Shown here: in pieces, positions 1 to 12,568 of the stretch
How positions within the stretch are numbered: the stretch's first letter is position 1
Layout of the letters: each line of letters begins with the position of its first letter
Origin: Eremomyces bilateralis CBS 781.70
Taxonomy: Eukaryota; Ascomycota; Dothideomycetes; Eremomycetales; Eremomycetaceae
Direction of reading: 5' to 3'
DNA length: 64,000 bases
Assembly (NCBI RefSeq): GCF_010015585.1
Contig: NW_022985082.1
Span: 425,150-489,149 of the forward strand
The notes under the pieces: model-generated
Told to the model about the DNA's origin: nothing
The model's input: the letters and a program-made list of their open reading frames with translations, nothing else
Database searches by the model: none
Position numbers and translations under genes: made by a program

Positions 1-3000
1 TTCTGTCCTTGTGAGGTTTGTTGGGTGTGTAAGCGCGGATGATTGGGCCCAGCGGCGGAGTTGGAGGTGCCTTGCATGAGGTACATGGGCATGGGGCCGA
101 AGAGCTGGACATCGAGGTTGGCGGGGTCAGGTTTTTGGTCGGGGTCGTCGGATTGCTGCATCGTTTGATTTCGATCCGGGTACTGTTGTTGCTGCGACGG
201 TTGTTGCGGATTCTCCGCGCCGCCTGGATTTCCATTCGCTGTAGGCTGCCCGGTGAAGTTCATATAGTTCGTGTTCGGCGAGTTGAAGTTGTCGCCCATG
301 AAGTCGCCGAACTGGCTCGGGGGCAGAACGCTGAGGTTCTGGCTGGGGTAGGCGAAGGGGTCGCTGGTGGGGAACATCATGGAGGAGAAGTCGGGGAGGG
401 CGGGGTTGGGGGCCTGCGAGGCGTCGGGGGAGAAGGGGGTGCCGGTGTCGGGGAAGGTGCTGGTCATGGGGCTGATTGGGTAGGAGTTGGTGCCCTCTTG
501 GGGGGTGTAGGCGACGCCGGGGGTGTTGAGGGGCGTGCTGGCGGTGGTGTTGGTGGGTTGGGAGGGGACGTTGAAGTTGGATGAGGAGGTGTCGAGGAAG
601 GGGGTTGCGGCGGGGCTGTTGTACATGTTTGGGTTGGGCGCGTGCGGTTTGTCGACGGTGGAATCTTGGAGGTCCGAAAAGTGGGGGAACGTGCTCGCGC
701 GAATGGGTTGCGTGTGGTTGAAGTGCGGTGTCCCGGTATGATTCAGCGCGTCCGCTTCCCCGAGAGCCGATGAGCTGACAGGGCGCTGCGACTCCGCAGC
801 AGTCTTGGGCGATATGTCGTGACGGCGCTTGCGCATCGCACTCGCTTGGCGGCGACCGCGTTTGAGATTTTCCGGCAGATTTTCAAAGAGTCCCTGACGA
901 ACATTAGCGACGAACATGGCCAACCGAATCAACCCGCTACGAACCTTGAGCCCCTGTGAGCACCGATCCGCCGCCATCGACCTCTTCGCCAACGATTCCA
1001 GCGTATCCTTCCCCTGCCGCGCATCCTTCAGCAACTCCCGGCTGTTCCCGCCATCGGGATTCTCCAGCGCATAGAAAATGAGCGAGAGGATCGCAAAGAA
1101 TGTCGTGTACATCTGGAACCAGTACGCGCCGATCAGAAGGTGGCGACGTTTCATTTCGATGGTGATGTGGATGATGTTGCGGGACACGCTGACGCATGCG
1201 GCGGCACAGGCGAAGGATCGTTTGTCGACTACGCCGGACTTGCAGGTGTGGGAGACATAGTGTAAGAACGGTCGGTATAACATCATCTGCGTATGGGCAT
1301 AGGAAAGTCGAAGCGCTTGTTGGAGGCTGTTTTGGGTCAGCATTGAAGAGTGGGAATTGATGGAAAGATAGCATACCGGAGGATACGTTCCGGGGCCTCT
1401 CCGCCCGGTCTTAATCCCATAGGCAGCTGTTCCATCCAGTCCTGCAGATCCGCTTCGATCTCCCGTATGCGGGCAAATGGTACTCGGTATGACTTGACGG
1501 GTGCCCCACCTTGAGTACTCTGCTCACCCTTTAACGGGTAGATATATCTGACTACCTTTCCTAATAGCGTGCAGAGTTTGGTATGTTGATTTCCCGCGGC
1601 GATAACGGATACCGTGCCCTCCGGCATCGGCATGATGCCATTCTCGGTAATATATTCATCGTCGACTTCCACCGGGAGATCTTGATCGACATCTTCGTCG
1701 TTGAGCAGGTGAGGGAGCCCCAACAATGCGCCGACATACATATCCATACGCTGGATCACCGAAAAGACGCGTTTCCTCACTTCGGCTTCGATGGGGTTGA
1801 AGTTCGCTTGGAAGGATCGGTGAAGGCCCATTCGTAAGGCGGAGCGGAGCGCAACGCCGATGAAGGAATAGCAAGTCGACAATTTAGCGGAGGATTGGAG
1901 GAAAAGAATCATGAATAGGATGGCTTGCAAGGACTGTAGGTCTCGGCAGTCCGCGATGTCCAAAAGTTGGCGAGACGCTCGATAGTATTTGAAACTGTTC
2001 TCGTTAGTAAAATCTTTCAACTGTGGACGAAACTTCGTACCCATTGTCTATTGCAAAGTCATAGCCCTTCGAGACCAGTTCCGAGTCCTCATCTCTGGAA
2101 TATAGTGACGCGAACGCCATCACCGCATACAGCAACGGCAGGAACGTATTCTCCTCATTTCCATAACCCGCCGGCTGCGGATCATAAATCTTATCCAGCG
2201 ACTTCACGAAACTCGGCCAATGCACAAACCGCAGCAACGACGTCGCATCATTGACTGCCAAGTCGCACAACGACAGCGCCACCTCCCTCGGCGGGAGATC
2301 CGACAGCGGCATCGGGCTCTCGAGCGGCGAATCGTGGGTCGACTTCGGCGACTCAAACACCTGGCTCATCGGCCGCGGTCGCCGGATGTTTGGCGGGATC
2401 GCTTCGGTACCCAGCCACCCTTTCAGGTGTTCCCGCATCTTCGCCATGAACGAGATACCGGACGAGTCGCCGTGGTAGTCCCAGTGGCCCTGCTCATCCA
2501 GGTCTAGTCGCGCCGCGGCTTTCAGCATCGAGTCGAGCTCAGGTTCCGTGGGTACGGAAGGGGGCGGCGCGTCGGAGGAGTCGGCCGGGGAGAATTGCCG
2601 GGCGTGGCCGTGGACCATGGCGCTGGGCTGGCCTTGTAGCAAGACGTTGTCCAGATTCGGGTCGTTCAGGTCAACGTTGGGAAGAACGACGCGGAGAAGC
2701 GCCTCCGCGCGCTTCAGCTTGGATTCCAGGGCCTCGATGTATTGCGGCGCGGCATTTCTTCTGCGATTCGACGGCTGGTCGTACGTACATTCTATGATAT
2801 ATTAGCAATTGGCGTGCAGCTCGATGCGGAACGGAGGATTACCGTATGAATACACCTGGCAATGCGTGCATGGCTGCTTCCCATCGCATTTAATTTTCTT
2901 TCGGCGACATTCGTCGCATGCTCTTGTGACTCTCCGTCTCTTCTGCAGCGGAATCGCAGGCTTTGCGCCGTCGACATGGTCTACTGTCGGCGATCCCTGA

Positions 3001-3143
3001 GTCGGCGTTTGCGCCTGGGTCGGAGTGTCCGCTCCATCGCCATCTACATGGTAGGGGTGGGATTCCAGCGCATCATCGGCCTCGACCTCTACTTTAAGGT
3101 TTCTATCGTCGTTGGAGGCCGGTGGAGGGGTAGTGCCGTCCAT
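1..3143 (-). CDS. Zn2Cys6 fungal transcription factor, C-terminus cut by window edge
   Basis: Four exons: 2843-3143, 2041-2791, 1377-1994 and <1-1326. Introns are 51, 46 and 50 bp, and phase is kept at every junction. Seen: a zinc cluster with Cys at residues 76, 79, 86, 92, 95 and 102 (CX2CX6CX5CX2CX6C), preceded by a basic KRRR run. A short linker and a coiled segment follow, then a fungal-specific transcription-factor (MHR) region carried by exons 2 and 3 (…[20 protein letters not shown]…). The tail is long, Gln/Asn/Pro/Ser-rich and typical of an activation region; it is still open at base 1. Known: such proteins bind CGG-type sites as nuclear regulators. The linker after the zinc cluster reminds me of the FarA/CTF1 fatty-acid-responsive group, but that is recall and not proof, so the regulated pathway is left open. 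At least 998 codons are present. Confidence 0.9.
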
Positions 3144-5399
3144 AGTGAAGTCATGCAGCAGTCACACGAGCGGTTCTTAGGTGATATCGGCCAAGCGCAA
3201 TGGGCGGGGTATGGGCGGTCAGGAATCGTCCAATTCGAGGCACGAATCCGGTATGGGAGGTACGGGTACCTGAGGAGAAGATGTCTAAACTCTAAGAACG
3301 AGGGATGAGGGAAGCGAGAGCAAGTTGCCGTTGGCTAAGTACTTGCGTAGCGCCCGTTAGAACGACCGATACGGCAGAGGCGGAGGGGACGTGTACAGTA
3401 GCCCGTCCAGGTTTCGTGTCGAGGACGCTGGGAGTTCGGGGCTCGACGATACGACTTGAGGAACTGAGGAAGTTAATTGGTCGAGGGCCGGGACCAGGGT
3501 GAACGGCGATAGATTTAAATCCGAATAGGCGAAGCGGGGGAGCGCGGCGGTGGGATGCAGGGTGGAATTGGGGGCATTTAGCAACTGACAGGCGGGATGG
3601 ATGAGAGGTTGAACAATATGACTCTTCGTGCATTATGAACTCAAATAGAAAAGGAAGAAGATCATAATCATCATCGTCGTTGAGATAGGTGACTGTGTTT
3701 GGGTGTGGGGCAGAGGCAAAAGTGATCTGGAAAAGGATTGGACGAATGATGAGATGATGACTGATGGTGAGCTCTGAGGCCGGGAGGAGGGCCCGCCCGA
3801 GGAGTGTAAAACTTTCCAAGTTAACTTAGGGGGTTCGCTTCTTGTTGGAATAATCCTTAACTTAACCAGGTAATTAATCATCGCCTGATCTGGTTGGTCC
3901 TTTAACCTTTTACATCAATTCGTGCACCTTAAGTCTTAACATTGACAAAGAACGTAGTCAACTTCAAGAGGACATCAAGCCAACCGATCCATTCGCACTC
4001 GAACGGGCTCTACGGATTACCACTTGGCGACTGGCGATGCGGAACGGGGCGATGGGCACTTGTATGGGAGGACTAAGGACTGGGACAGCCAGACTGCGAG
4101 AGGAAGGTACTTAGATTGCTTCGAGAGTGTATCAACGCCCAAGACTGCCTAGTGTATATATCTTCTAAGTAGCCTATTCCCTCTCCATTCAATATATTTC
4201 GATCTAATGACGACATTAGCCATATTAGATGACTAAGCGCCGTCGACGGAGTTCTGATTTGCAGGGATTTTCCCCAAGACTGTCCCCTTTCCTTTTCCCC
4301 TCCATATCAATATTAAATCCCTCAGGATCGTCTTATTCAAGCGATTGGCTGATGGACATGGCACAATTCCGGCTGGATCCTCATTTGGTTAGATTTCGAT
4401 GACGTGCAAGACCCTATACTACTGCTAGTTTGCGATTCAACGTTGAGGTTTGGATGGAGTTTCCTGTTTCCACCGCGAACGCTCGAAGGATGGCATTTGC
4501 TGTTCACATGAGGAGCTCCTTGCCTCATCATGTCCAATGGTGACCGAAGTATCTCATCGGGGCCTCTCAAGACTCCAGTGCCCGAAATCGGGTTGCAGCG
4601 TCCAGAGATCCAATGACGCATACGAGCCCCGTCACACCATCCAAACCAATATACAGCCTGGGTTGATTGGTAATCCTGTCTTCAAACTGTGCAGTCATAA
4701 CCCACACAGCTCCGAAAGCGGATCCGATGGACAGGAACGAGCGCCAAGCATTGGAACGGGTGTCGCCAAGAGAAAGCTTGGCTGTGCTTGTGAAGGTAAA
4801 CAGAACAACTTTAATTTCTACCTAGCGTTCTCTGCAATCTGACGTCGAGTGGTACAGTGATCGGTTGTTGGACGGGCCTTATGGATGTTTCGAACCGATG
4901 CTGATGTAAAACATTTATATAAACAGGCTGAGGGCTGGTATCATCGTTGCCAATCCAAGCACTCTACGTGATATAACGCTCAATTAAGGATTATAAAGAA
5001 GCGGGTGGCGAGAAGAACGCTGAGACGAGGTGGGAAGGGTGGATCATGCAATGCTGTTTGAAGGAAGACCAAAACGTTGACAGGGACGATGCGGGTGGTA
5101 GGAGTATCGTGCCAAAGGCCGTGATGACTAGGACGAGGAGATGCTGGATAAAGCGCTCGGAAAGCAAGGCAAGAGGACAAAGGGTCGGTATACCGCAGAA
5201 GCAGGTTCTCATCGTCCCAATGACGATGCAGACCATCCGAATCTACGGATCCTCGTAAAGCAAAAGTCCAATTCATTGTAATATACAAATCCACGCCCGA
5301 AACATCCCGGAACCCGCTTACTGGTTCATAAGTTTTTATCCACGCAGCGCTATTGTATCGCACGCATCAAACCCCGTCACATCGCCCATCGCCCATCTA
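3144..5399. other. Intergenic, upstream of the transcription factor
   Basis: This is 2.26 kb with no gene I can support. It should hold the promoter and leader of the minus-strand transcription factor. A 10-bp palindrome AAGTTAACTT lies near 3818. A minus-strand open run at about 4567-4815 looks coding-like and is listed separately. Confidence 0.6.
4567..4815 (-). pseudogene. Possible orphan exon or gene relic
   Basis: A minus-strand reading frame of about 80 codons is open here. Its amino-acid make-up is protein-like: two hydrophobic stretches separated by a polar loop, containing WRSFLSIGSAFGAVW and LYIGLDGVTGLVCVIGS. It ends at a TGA at 4567-4569 and begins just after a possible acceptor (…GCTAG). 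I could not join it to a convincing upstream exon with an ATG. It may be the last exon of a small membrane protein, a decayed gene, or chance. The family is unrecognised. Confidence 0.2.
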
Positions 5400-6904
5400 T
5401 CACTGCCTCTTCTTCACGCCCCCCTTCTTATCCGTCGGCGCACTATACAACCACAGCGCCAAGAACGCCAACCAACCCCCCACCGTCACCCATACGCCCG
5501 CGATCCACGTCCACGCGCCGCTAATCTGCCAGCTGCGCGGCCACTCGTCGTGCGCCATGTGGCGCAGCGTGACCTGGTCCTTCTCGTCGACGGCGGTCAG
5601 GAAGGGGCGCTTGTAGTTGACGCGGAAGCTGAAGATGCCGTGCTGGTCGGGGGTTGTGAAGGCGGCGCCGAAGAGGGTGCTGTTTGCGGTGGTGTCGAGG
5701 GGGGTAAGGGGGAGACGGTGGAAGGGGGAGAGCATGGTGAATTCGAGTTGGAGGGCGTCGTTGGAGGGGGGGATGAAGGGGGTCCAGTGGTCGTGGGAGT
5801 ATTCGGAGAGCTCGATGGTGTAGGTCTGGTGGATGTTAGGGTCTCCTTCTGAAATATGCTACGGGCAACTTACCACATCGTTCTTGATCCGATAAATCTT
5901 CGGATTCAGCTCCGACTCCGCAATGGACGCCGGATCCACTCCCTTGTTCGCCCCCTCGTTCAAGTAGTGCTGCAGTTTCCCAACTTTCAGCACGCCCACC
6001 TCCTTAAACGTCCACTCCGTGATCTGCCTCGCGAAATCCCGGTTGACCGCCTTGCTCTTCTTCCCACCCGGCGCCTGCACCTGCGCCTCGAACCACCCAT
6101 CCTCTAACATCTCCGCCGACCCGAGCACCGTCAACCGCGCCGAGTTGCGCGCCTGCAGCCCCGTCGCCAGCGCCATCTGCGACCCGGTCGCGAACAGCTC
6201 CTCGACCGCCTCGCCGTCCTCCTTGGGGTTGTAGCTGTACGACGTGGCTGGAGCCGTCAGAATCGGCGCCAGTAAAGGACTGGCGTTGCCGAGCGTCTGG
6301 CCTACGGCGCGGGGGACGGCGAGGAGTCCGTCGCCACCGAAGTAGTTCTTCGCATCAGGGCGGAGAGGGCCGGGTCGGGGGAGGGTGAGCACATCGTGCT
6401 TGTCAGAGGCGGAGCGCGTGTCGTAGTTGAAGTGGTCGACGACGAGGGCGTTGCGGTCGGGCGGGAGGTGGATGTCGAGTTCGAGGAGCAGGGACACGAT
6501 GCCGGTGGGGGTGGCCGTGTTGGCGGAAAGGGGGAGGAGGATGTTTCCTTCGTTCTTGAGGTACTCCAGAAGGATGGTGGGCGTCAGGTTTGGGCCGTAG
6601 GCCTTTGATTTCGGGGGGAGGAGGATGAGGTGGTCGTAGGCGAGCTCGCCGTGTTTGAATAGGGTGACAGCATCGTTCTTTGGTGATTCGACACTGATTT
6701 GGTATCCTCTCGCTGCATTCCAAGTAAGTTACCAGTGCATCAGAAGGTGTTGGGGGTGTTACATTCGAGGTCACCCAGGAACTGTGAGTATTTCCCTTTC
6801 AACTCCGCGTCCTCCAGGACCACCAACAGTCGCTGGCCACTTGAACTGAGAGCATTTACTGCGGTCGAAAGGGCCAGTAGTGCCCAAGTATATATGGACT
6901 TCAT
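5400..6904 (-). CDS. wbp1: Dolichyl-diphosphooligosaccharide-protein glycosyltransferase subunit WBP1 (OST48)
   Basis: Three exons: 6763-6904, 5874-6712 and 5400-5825. Introns are 50 and 48 bp with clean CTAAC-type branch sites; the product is 468 aa. It is an essential subunit of the ER oligosaccharyltransferase, which moves the lipid-linked glycan onto Asn in N-X-S/T sites. Seen: an N-terminal signal peptide (MKSIYTWALLALSTAVNA), then the OST48 luminal domain starting RLLVVLEDAELK, and the family motif YRIKNDV followed by TYTIELSEYS across intron 2. One C-terminal membrane span follows (about 40 residues from the end), then a cytosolic tail ending KKRQ. That tail fits the KKXX ER-retrieval signal known for this family. 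The gene is divergent from the complex I subunit gene at 7255. Confidence 0.96.
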
Positions 6905-7254
6905 GACATATGGATTGACCGAATCCCGTAAACCACGGCTTCTGAATGGATGTGGTTTATATCAATTGTGCTTCCAACTGGAAGCTTGAGGCAACGTGTA
7001 ATATGTGAAGCTCGGACTAGACAGGGGGACTTCGGGGATTCTTCGGCTATATTCTCTCACAGGCAGGCACACCCAGAGCTTCAACTTCACCTCATCCCAC
7101 TGCACCTTCCTCCGCTTTCCAATTGCGACTCCATCCATTGCTGATTGTGAATCAATTGTGTCTCTGTGCTGGGAGTGCGAGGAGCCATCTGGTATATCTC
7201 TCAGGTACGTCCAATTGTCGCTATCATACCAGCGCAGCACCTGATATCGACAGG
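6905..7254. promoter_or_regulatory. Divergent promoter region, WBP1 / complex I subunit
   Basis: These 350 bp lie between two start codons that point away from each other, so they must carry both promoters and leaders. I see no clear TATA box. Confidence 0.5.
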
Positions 7255-7556
7255 ATGTCTCGACCATTCTTCTGGCACAATCCGCTTAAGCTGATGCGAT
7301 GGGCATCACGCGAGAAGCCCGCCTACTTCTGGGCCATTGCAATCGGCTCCGTCGGTCCGGCCCTGATGGTCGTCGTGCCTCCAATTCGAGCTAGGATGGG
7401 AGATGTTGAGATCGAGCAAATACCACATTCATACCCAGGTACGGAATCAGAATGCCTTGCATTATGCTCGGCAAAAGGTTGATTCTTCTCGATGCTGACT
7501 ATCATACAGTGCCAACAGGGCCAAGGAGGATACCGAAAGGCTACGACGACCCGTGA
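7255..7556 (+). CDS. NADH:ubiquinone oxidoreductase 9.5 kDa subunit (complex I)
   Basis: Two exons, 7255-7438 and 7510-7556, with a 71-bp intron; the product is 76 aa. It is a small accessory subunit of mitochondrial complex I, the fungal 9.5 kDa protein (NDUFA3-like). Seen: the family's N-terminal pattern PFFWHNPLKLMRWASREKP, one hydrophobic span of about 20 residues, then VPPIR and the conserved end PTGPRRIPKGYDDP, which is split by the intron. There is no cleavable presequence, as usual for this subunit. Its length matches the family (about 75-80 aa). Confidence 0.9.
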
Positions 7557-7988
7557 TTCGACCGATGCAATGAACCGAATAATGGCGTTTACGGCGACCT
7601 CCCTTTTCGCGCGCGCGACACCTACCGATGTATATAACACCACCTTAACTTAGTGTACGAAGGCTGGGTCGATATCGAAAGGACCTGCCGGCACCAAGGG
7701 GCTTTATGTCATTACATCTGGCATTAGCCATCAATCAAGTGAAATTGATTCGAGGTTTCATTAAAATATCCAATCCTGAAGCCGTCTGGGTCCAAATCAT
7801 GTTTTGTGTTGATATATTGACTATGCGTCCGGCCCCTTCCCAAGGTCTGTTCTCGCCATCCTCCAAGGCGGCAAAACTCGAATCTCGGAATCCAGCAGGT
7901 TGCGATGCTTGAACCATCCGTATGGAAATTTAAGTATGCCCGGCTCAAGTTCAACTGTGCTTTCACCCTCCCTCCCAGCAATGAGCAC
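7557..7988. other. Convergent intergenic region
   Basis: These 432 bp hold the 3' ends of the complex I gene (plus) and the BTB-like gene (minus). Nothing else is seen. Confidence 0.6.
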
Positions 7989-9435
7989 TCAGGAGTGAAC
8001 CCCCTCCTCATTCTCTAGAATTGATTCGTCCCAAGAAAATCCCTCACACTGCTCCAGGATGACACGAACCCTCTCATCGGCGAGGTCTATGCAGGTAAAG
8101 TGAAGGTACGGCGAGACCACAGAGTCCTTGCCTTCTAGCGGATCACTCTTATCCATGGCTGCCTCGACCTTGTTCAGGATGCTACTATTCTTCAGAATCG
8201 CGCCGAAAAGATCGAGGACCCCGGCCTTGAGGTTCTCCAGCTTGTGATAGATGATCCCGACGGCTTTAGGAGTTACATGGTATCTGCGGGTGAGCCTCTC
8301 GACCTGGTCTCGCGGCAGGAGATTCTCCTCCGGATTGCTCTTCAGCCTGTGGTAAAACTGAAACCCCCCGTCCGGCTCGTCGTTCATCATCATGCGGAGG
8401 ATTGCGCCGTCGACGACAACCTTCTCGTCCCCGATCGCCGCATGCCATGCTACGCGAGCCAAGCGGGCCATTCTGACCTTCGTCAGCCGCCACCACTCCT
8501 CGAACACGCTGAACGCAATCAAGTCGAATCCAATATCCGCCAGATCGTTCTTGTTGTACTTCACTACGAACCCGCTGTTCACGCGTGGCGGCAGCAGCGT
8601 CTTGCGGACGTAGTTCTGCACGTCGGCTTCGACCTCCGCCCGGTAGGACTGGAGATAATCGCAGATGGAAAAGACAGTCCGCAGGACGGGTTCGGGAAAG
8701 GCGTTCGGAGGTAGGGCGTGAAGTTGCGCGATTCGGCCGGCCAGGTGGAGGATGGCTTCTTTCGTGATGGAGATGCTGTAGAGTTGGAGGCCGAGGCGAA
8801 GCCAGTTCACGGGGTCCTTGGCGGCTTCGCGTGCCCACTTCTGTTCGTTCTCGCCTTTCAACGCTTCTTCGACAGCGTATTTCAAGATGCGCGGGCAGCC
8901 GAGCTGGAGCGCCACTGCGAAGATGCCTTGGTCACCGAAGAGGTGGAATTTGAGATAATCGAAACAGGAGTACTCGAATATATTGCTGTCTGTCTGGTCG
9001 TACATCGCCCTGAACACGGCGCGATATGAGTTTTGCAAGTAGCTCTCGGTTTTATTGCCATCGGACGTTTCCTTCGCCATGGCCGCGCTCACTATCTTTC
9101 TGCGCTTCTCACGATCCTAATGGCGTATCAGTTCCCACTCATCAGTACCGCACTGACTAAAAGTTAAGTGAACATACTCGCAGCTGCAGCCATCCAGCCC
9201 GACCTCTTTCATGGAGTTCAAACACATGACGAATGCCATGCTTCCTCTTCTTCTTCGGTGGCCGCGTAGATTCCATGGCTGGGGCATCGAGCAGGCGGCG
9301 GAACTCGGGTGAGTATGCATACACCACGGACTCATCCAGCACGGCGGAAACACCAGGTGAAAGGATTATCTTCAGGTCCCCAGTTGCGGACCAGATTCTG
9401 GACTCGTTTTCTGAGAGGGAGTAGGACGCCGCCAT
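7989..9435 (-). CDS. BTB/POZ-like domain protein with basic NLS-type motif
   Basis: Two exons, 9178-9435 and 7989-9116, with a 61-bp phase-0 intron; the product is 461 aa. I chose the first ATG (MAASYSLSENES), because the frame further upstream has only non-ATG codons. Seen: residues about 15-45 read like a degenerate BTB fold (GDLKIILSPGVSAVLDE…YSPEFRRLLDA). A basic PPKKKRKHG motif like a classical nuclear-import signal follows, then a long helical region with many Trp/Leu positions. Known: BTB domains form dimers and often link substrates to Cullin-3, but many fungal family members have no assigned role. The C-terminal part matches no domain I can name. Function is unassigned. Confidence 0.75.
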
Positions 9436-9830
9436 GGCCAAGTTTGTGTGCTTAAAGGCCTGTGGGTGGTTTGGTGAAGCGGGCGAGTGACAGGCGATTA
9501 TGAATGGGAAGTGATGATAATGTGCGGTGGAGAGTGGGATGAGGTGAACTATGAGTTGAAACGTGGTCCTGGTGAATGTTCAGTGAGGCGGTCTGACAAG
9601 TGAACTGACTGATCATCTAAAGATCTATCCGTGTGATGTATTATCACGGATCATGTAGCTCTGGAGGTGAATTCCTAGGGCATCTGAGCTCGCAAACAGA
9701 GTGATCGTATGGGACACGAAAGGTAGCATCATACTAGCATCTCCATATCCTACAGGGAGAGCATGGAGATGCTTTCCAACCATACAGGTTCTCGTTTCAA
9801 AAATCAGATACCGCCCCACAGTGAAATCTA
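9436..9830. other. Intergenic between tandem minus-strand genes
   Basis: These 395 bp hold the promoter of the BTB-like gene and the 3' region of the GH5 gene. No gene is seen. Confidence 0.55.
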
Positions 9831-11621
9831 TTACACTCCTAGCGACTGGCGACAATCCTCATATCCCTTTCGAAACCCTTGCTCATATAACCAAGCAAAT
9901 GGCCCTGCGGTTCCTGTATCTCTGATCCGCTTCAACACCCACATGTCCAGACACCCGATTAAATCTCCACCAGTCGGAGGACCCCTCGACGGGATCTGTC
10001 CATTGGCGCGCATACCAAAGAACACTGTGAGGTCATCAAACCCATGCTCGTAGCCAATGCGATAGCGCCAGTGTTCAAAGGCTTGGCCGGGCGATGTCTG
10101 GCTCCAGTAGGTGACGTGGGAATTGAAGGCGGATTCAAGCTTTCCGTTGCGGTCTACTAAAGCGCGGGATAGGCGAGAATGAACGTCATCATGGGATAGT
10201 TTAAGATTCGCTGGACACGAGATGTTCCCGGCGTCAGTTTGTGAGCGGAATCCCCAGCCTCCGGCCCATTGCATCCAGTCCTGTTACCAGTCAGCATAGC
10301 ACTCCAGTCTGGTTTGGGTTGTGTTAAACGCCCCGTCCCGTAGTCAGGTGCAGGCTGAAGGGGAGGATATACCATTTTATAGGTCCAAAATGTGCATCCA
10401 CCTGACCGCTCCACGTATCGATGCACCTGTGCTCGACCGAATCCGGTCTCAAGATGTTCCCTAGTCTCACCCCCAGACTTACTCCATGTATCTTCATTGA
10501 GGACACAGCTGTACTCGCCCACAAATGCTTGAACAGCCCCACCATCGATAACATTCCCATCTTTACCGTCTAGCGCCCTGAGCTTGTTCGACACGTCTTG
10601 TATAGCGTGCTGAGGACTTCCAGGATCATGAAAAGCCCAGTAGAGATGCGTATCGATGAACACGGGATTCGAGTTTAGGGCCGCAGCAACGTTTTTCCTC
10701 TTGCAGTATTCGATACAAGGAGGTAAATCCCATGCATCAGAGATGTAGATCGGCATCGTCGCATCAATCCTTTGGACTGCTTGGAGGCAGCGGTCATACC
10801 ACTTGTACATCCCCGGGATGTTTCGCTCCGCTTCGTTACACAGCTGGAGACCAATGACGCCTCGCATACCGTTTCGAACCTCCGTGGCAATGAACTCAAA
10901 GCAGCGGATTGACAATTCTAGGTACGCCCGATTTCCCCAGAGCTCCGCTTTCCCGCTATTCGTTCCCGAGTGCTCATTCTCGTTGGCTCCGCCTGGAAGT
11001 CCATGGACGTCGATCAACACACCGATGCCGCTCTCATGGCAGCGAGCAACAGTATTCTTGATAAATGCCCAAGCGCTGGTGTAGACCTGCGCAACGTTTG
11101 CAAAGGGTGTGCCTTTGCAAAACTCGGGTCCTAGATCCCAGAATCCGATCGGTAGACGGATCGTTGCGCCTAATATTGATTAGCATACGGTCCGTAAATA
11201 GTAACGGCTTATCATGAGTACAATGTGCCACGTTGGCCAACCAGTCCAGATCCTCGTCTATCAGTGCAGTCCTCCAGTGATTTTCAAACGCCTGAACAGC
11301 ACCGGACAACCCTTTTTGCTTCAATTGAGCTGTTGCGGCGGCTAGCTCTGCAGTCCCTTCGGCGCCTTCGGGAAACATGGAGCCGGAAAGCCATTTCTCA
11401 AGGACGAAGATGGAGCCGAGATTGGTTCCATATTGATATCGATAACGAAAGCAATCTTCAGCGGTCGGAGGTTGGAGAGGGTTGCAGGAAGTGGATATGG
11501 CTGTCTGACCAGCAGCTGAACCCTCCTGATCTGGCCGAAAGAAGGGTTGCCCGTCCCCTGGTATATGTTTATTTAACTGTTCGGTGATCTTCCCTCGAGC
11601 CTTGTTCAGGAACTTATCCAT
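9831..11621 (-). CDS. GH5 glucan 1,3-beta-glucosidase-type protein without signal peptide
   Basis: Three exons: 11222-11621, 10373-11169 and 9831-10280. Introns are 52 and 92 bp; the product is 548 aa. It belongs to the clan GH-A family 5 exo-beta-1,3-glucanases. Seen: RLPIGFWDLGPEF early in the barrel, the HGLPGGANENEHSG strand, the acid/base in LCNEAE (Glu about 246), and the nucleophile in FVGEYS (Glu about 352). FWTYKM then splices to DWMQWAGGWGFR. About 130 further residues follow, with GFDDLTVFFGMR and a GGDLIGCLDMW block typical of the intracellular branch. The N-terminus (MDKFLNKARGKITEQL) is charged and has no signal peptide, so the enzyme is probably cytosolic; its substrate is uncertain. 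The last intron was placed by family alignment from memory. Confidence 0.88.
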
Positions 11622-12568
11622 GATTCAAGATATGCGACAAGAGCGAGTTCTAGAGCAGGAGGACATGAGACGAATCGACTAATAAATGGATGACAGCACA
11701 GTTACAAAGATATGTATACTGTATTCCGTAGGCAATAGTCAATACAAAACAACTCTTGTGGAAATGAGGTTCACGGAGATTTGATGCTTTGGGATAGCGT
11801 CACGGACGATCCAAGGTCACCAGCGACAAGCACCAGTTGAGTTGAACCTGCTGACCATTTATTCCTCTTTAAGGTATGAACTGTCACTACTATCGAAAAT
11901 CATGAAGGATTCGATATCGAAAGTCGAAACATTAGTTATTGGGCCTGTGGGAAATTAAGTTGATCTTGTTTGTGATGTACGTCATCCTTTTTCTGGCCGG
12001 AGATAGCGGAAGATGAAAGGGAAGAGGGTGGAATTCCCAGCCATTTCACTTTGCAACATCTAATAATTACCCCTATCGTAACCGTGGGACTCTCGTTGAA
12101 ACCTACCGTACATTCGAAACGTAGGTATACGAAGTACTTCCACGTTCTTAAACTGATCGAAGGTATTCCGGATTATCGCCAACGTATAATGGTTTAGGAA
12201 CTCTTGTTGAAGCAAGACTCGTGATCAATGGGATGCCAAAGTCTGATCATAATAGTGTCTATCACTATCAAGAAACATACACCTCCTACCGGTATACATA
12301 CAGGTATCGAACAGGGTGACACCGGTATCGCCAGAACTATTTACTTGGGGTACCTTTTACTTTGTACAACCTGAGCGGCGCAAGAGGTGCATATTGTTTC
12401 ATGCAAGCGCCACCACGAGGCTCAGCTCCAAGCCTCCACGATCCAGCCGAGATATCTTTGTTGCCTATCTATATTCAAATCTAAAGCGAGTGTCAAAAGT
12501 TCAGATCTTAATTCGTCTTCCTTCGTTTTTTTTATCGTTTCGTTTGGTGTTGGAGACTTGGTTTGTAC
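11622..12568. promoter_or_regulatory. Divergent intergenic region, GH5 gene / CorA-like gene
   Basis: This is 947 bp between two divergent start codons. It should contain both promoters. No ORF with family features and no RNA gene were seen. Confidence 0.5.
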
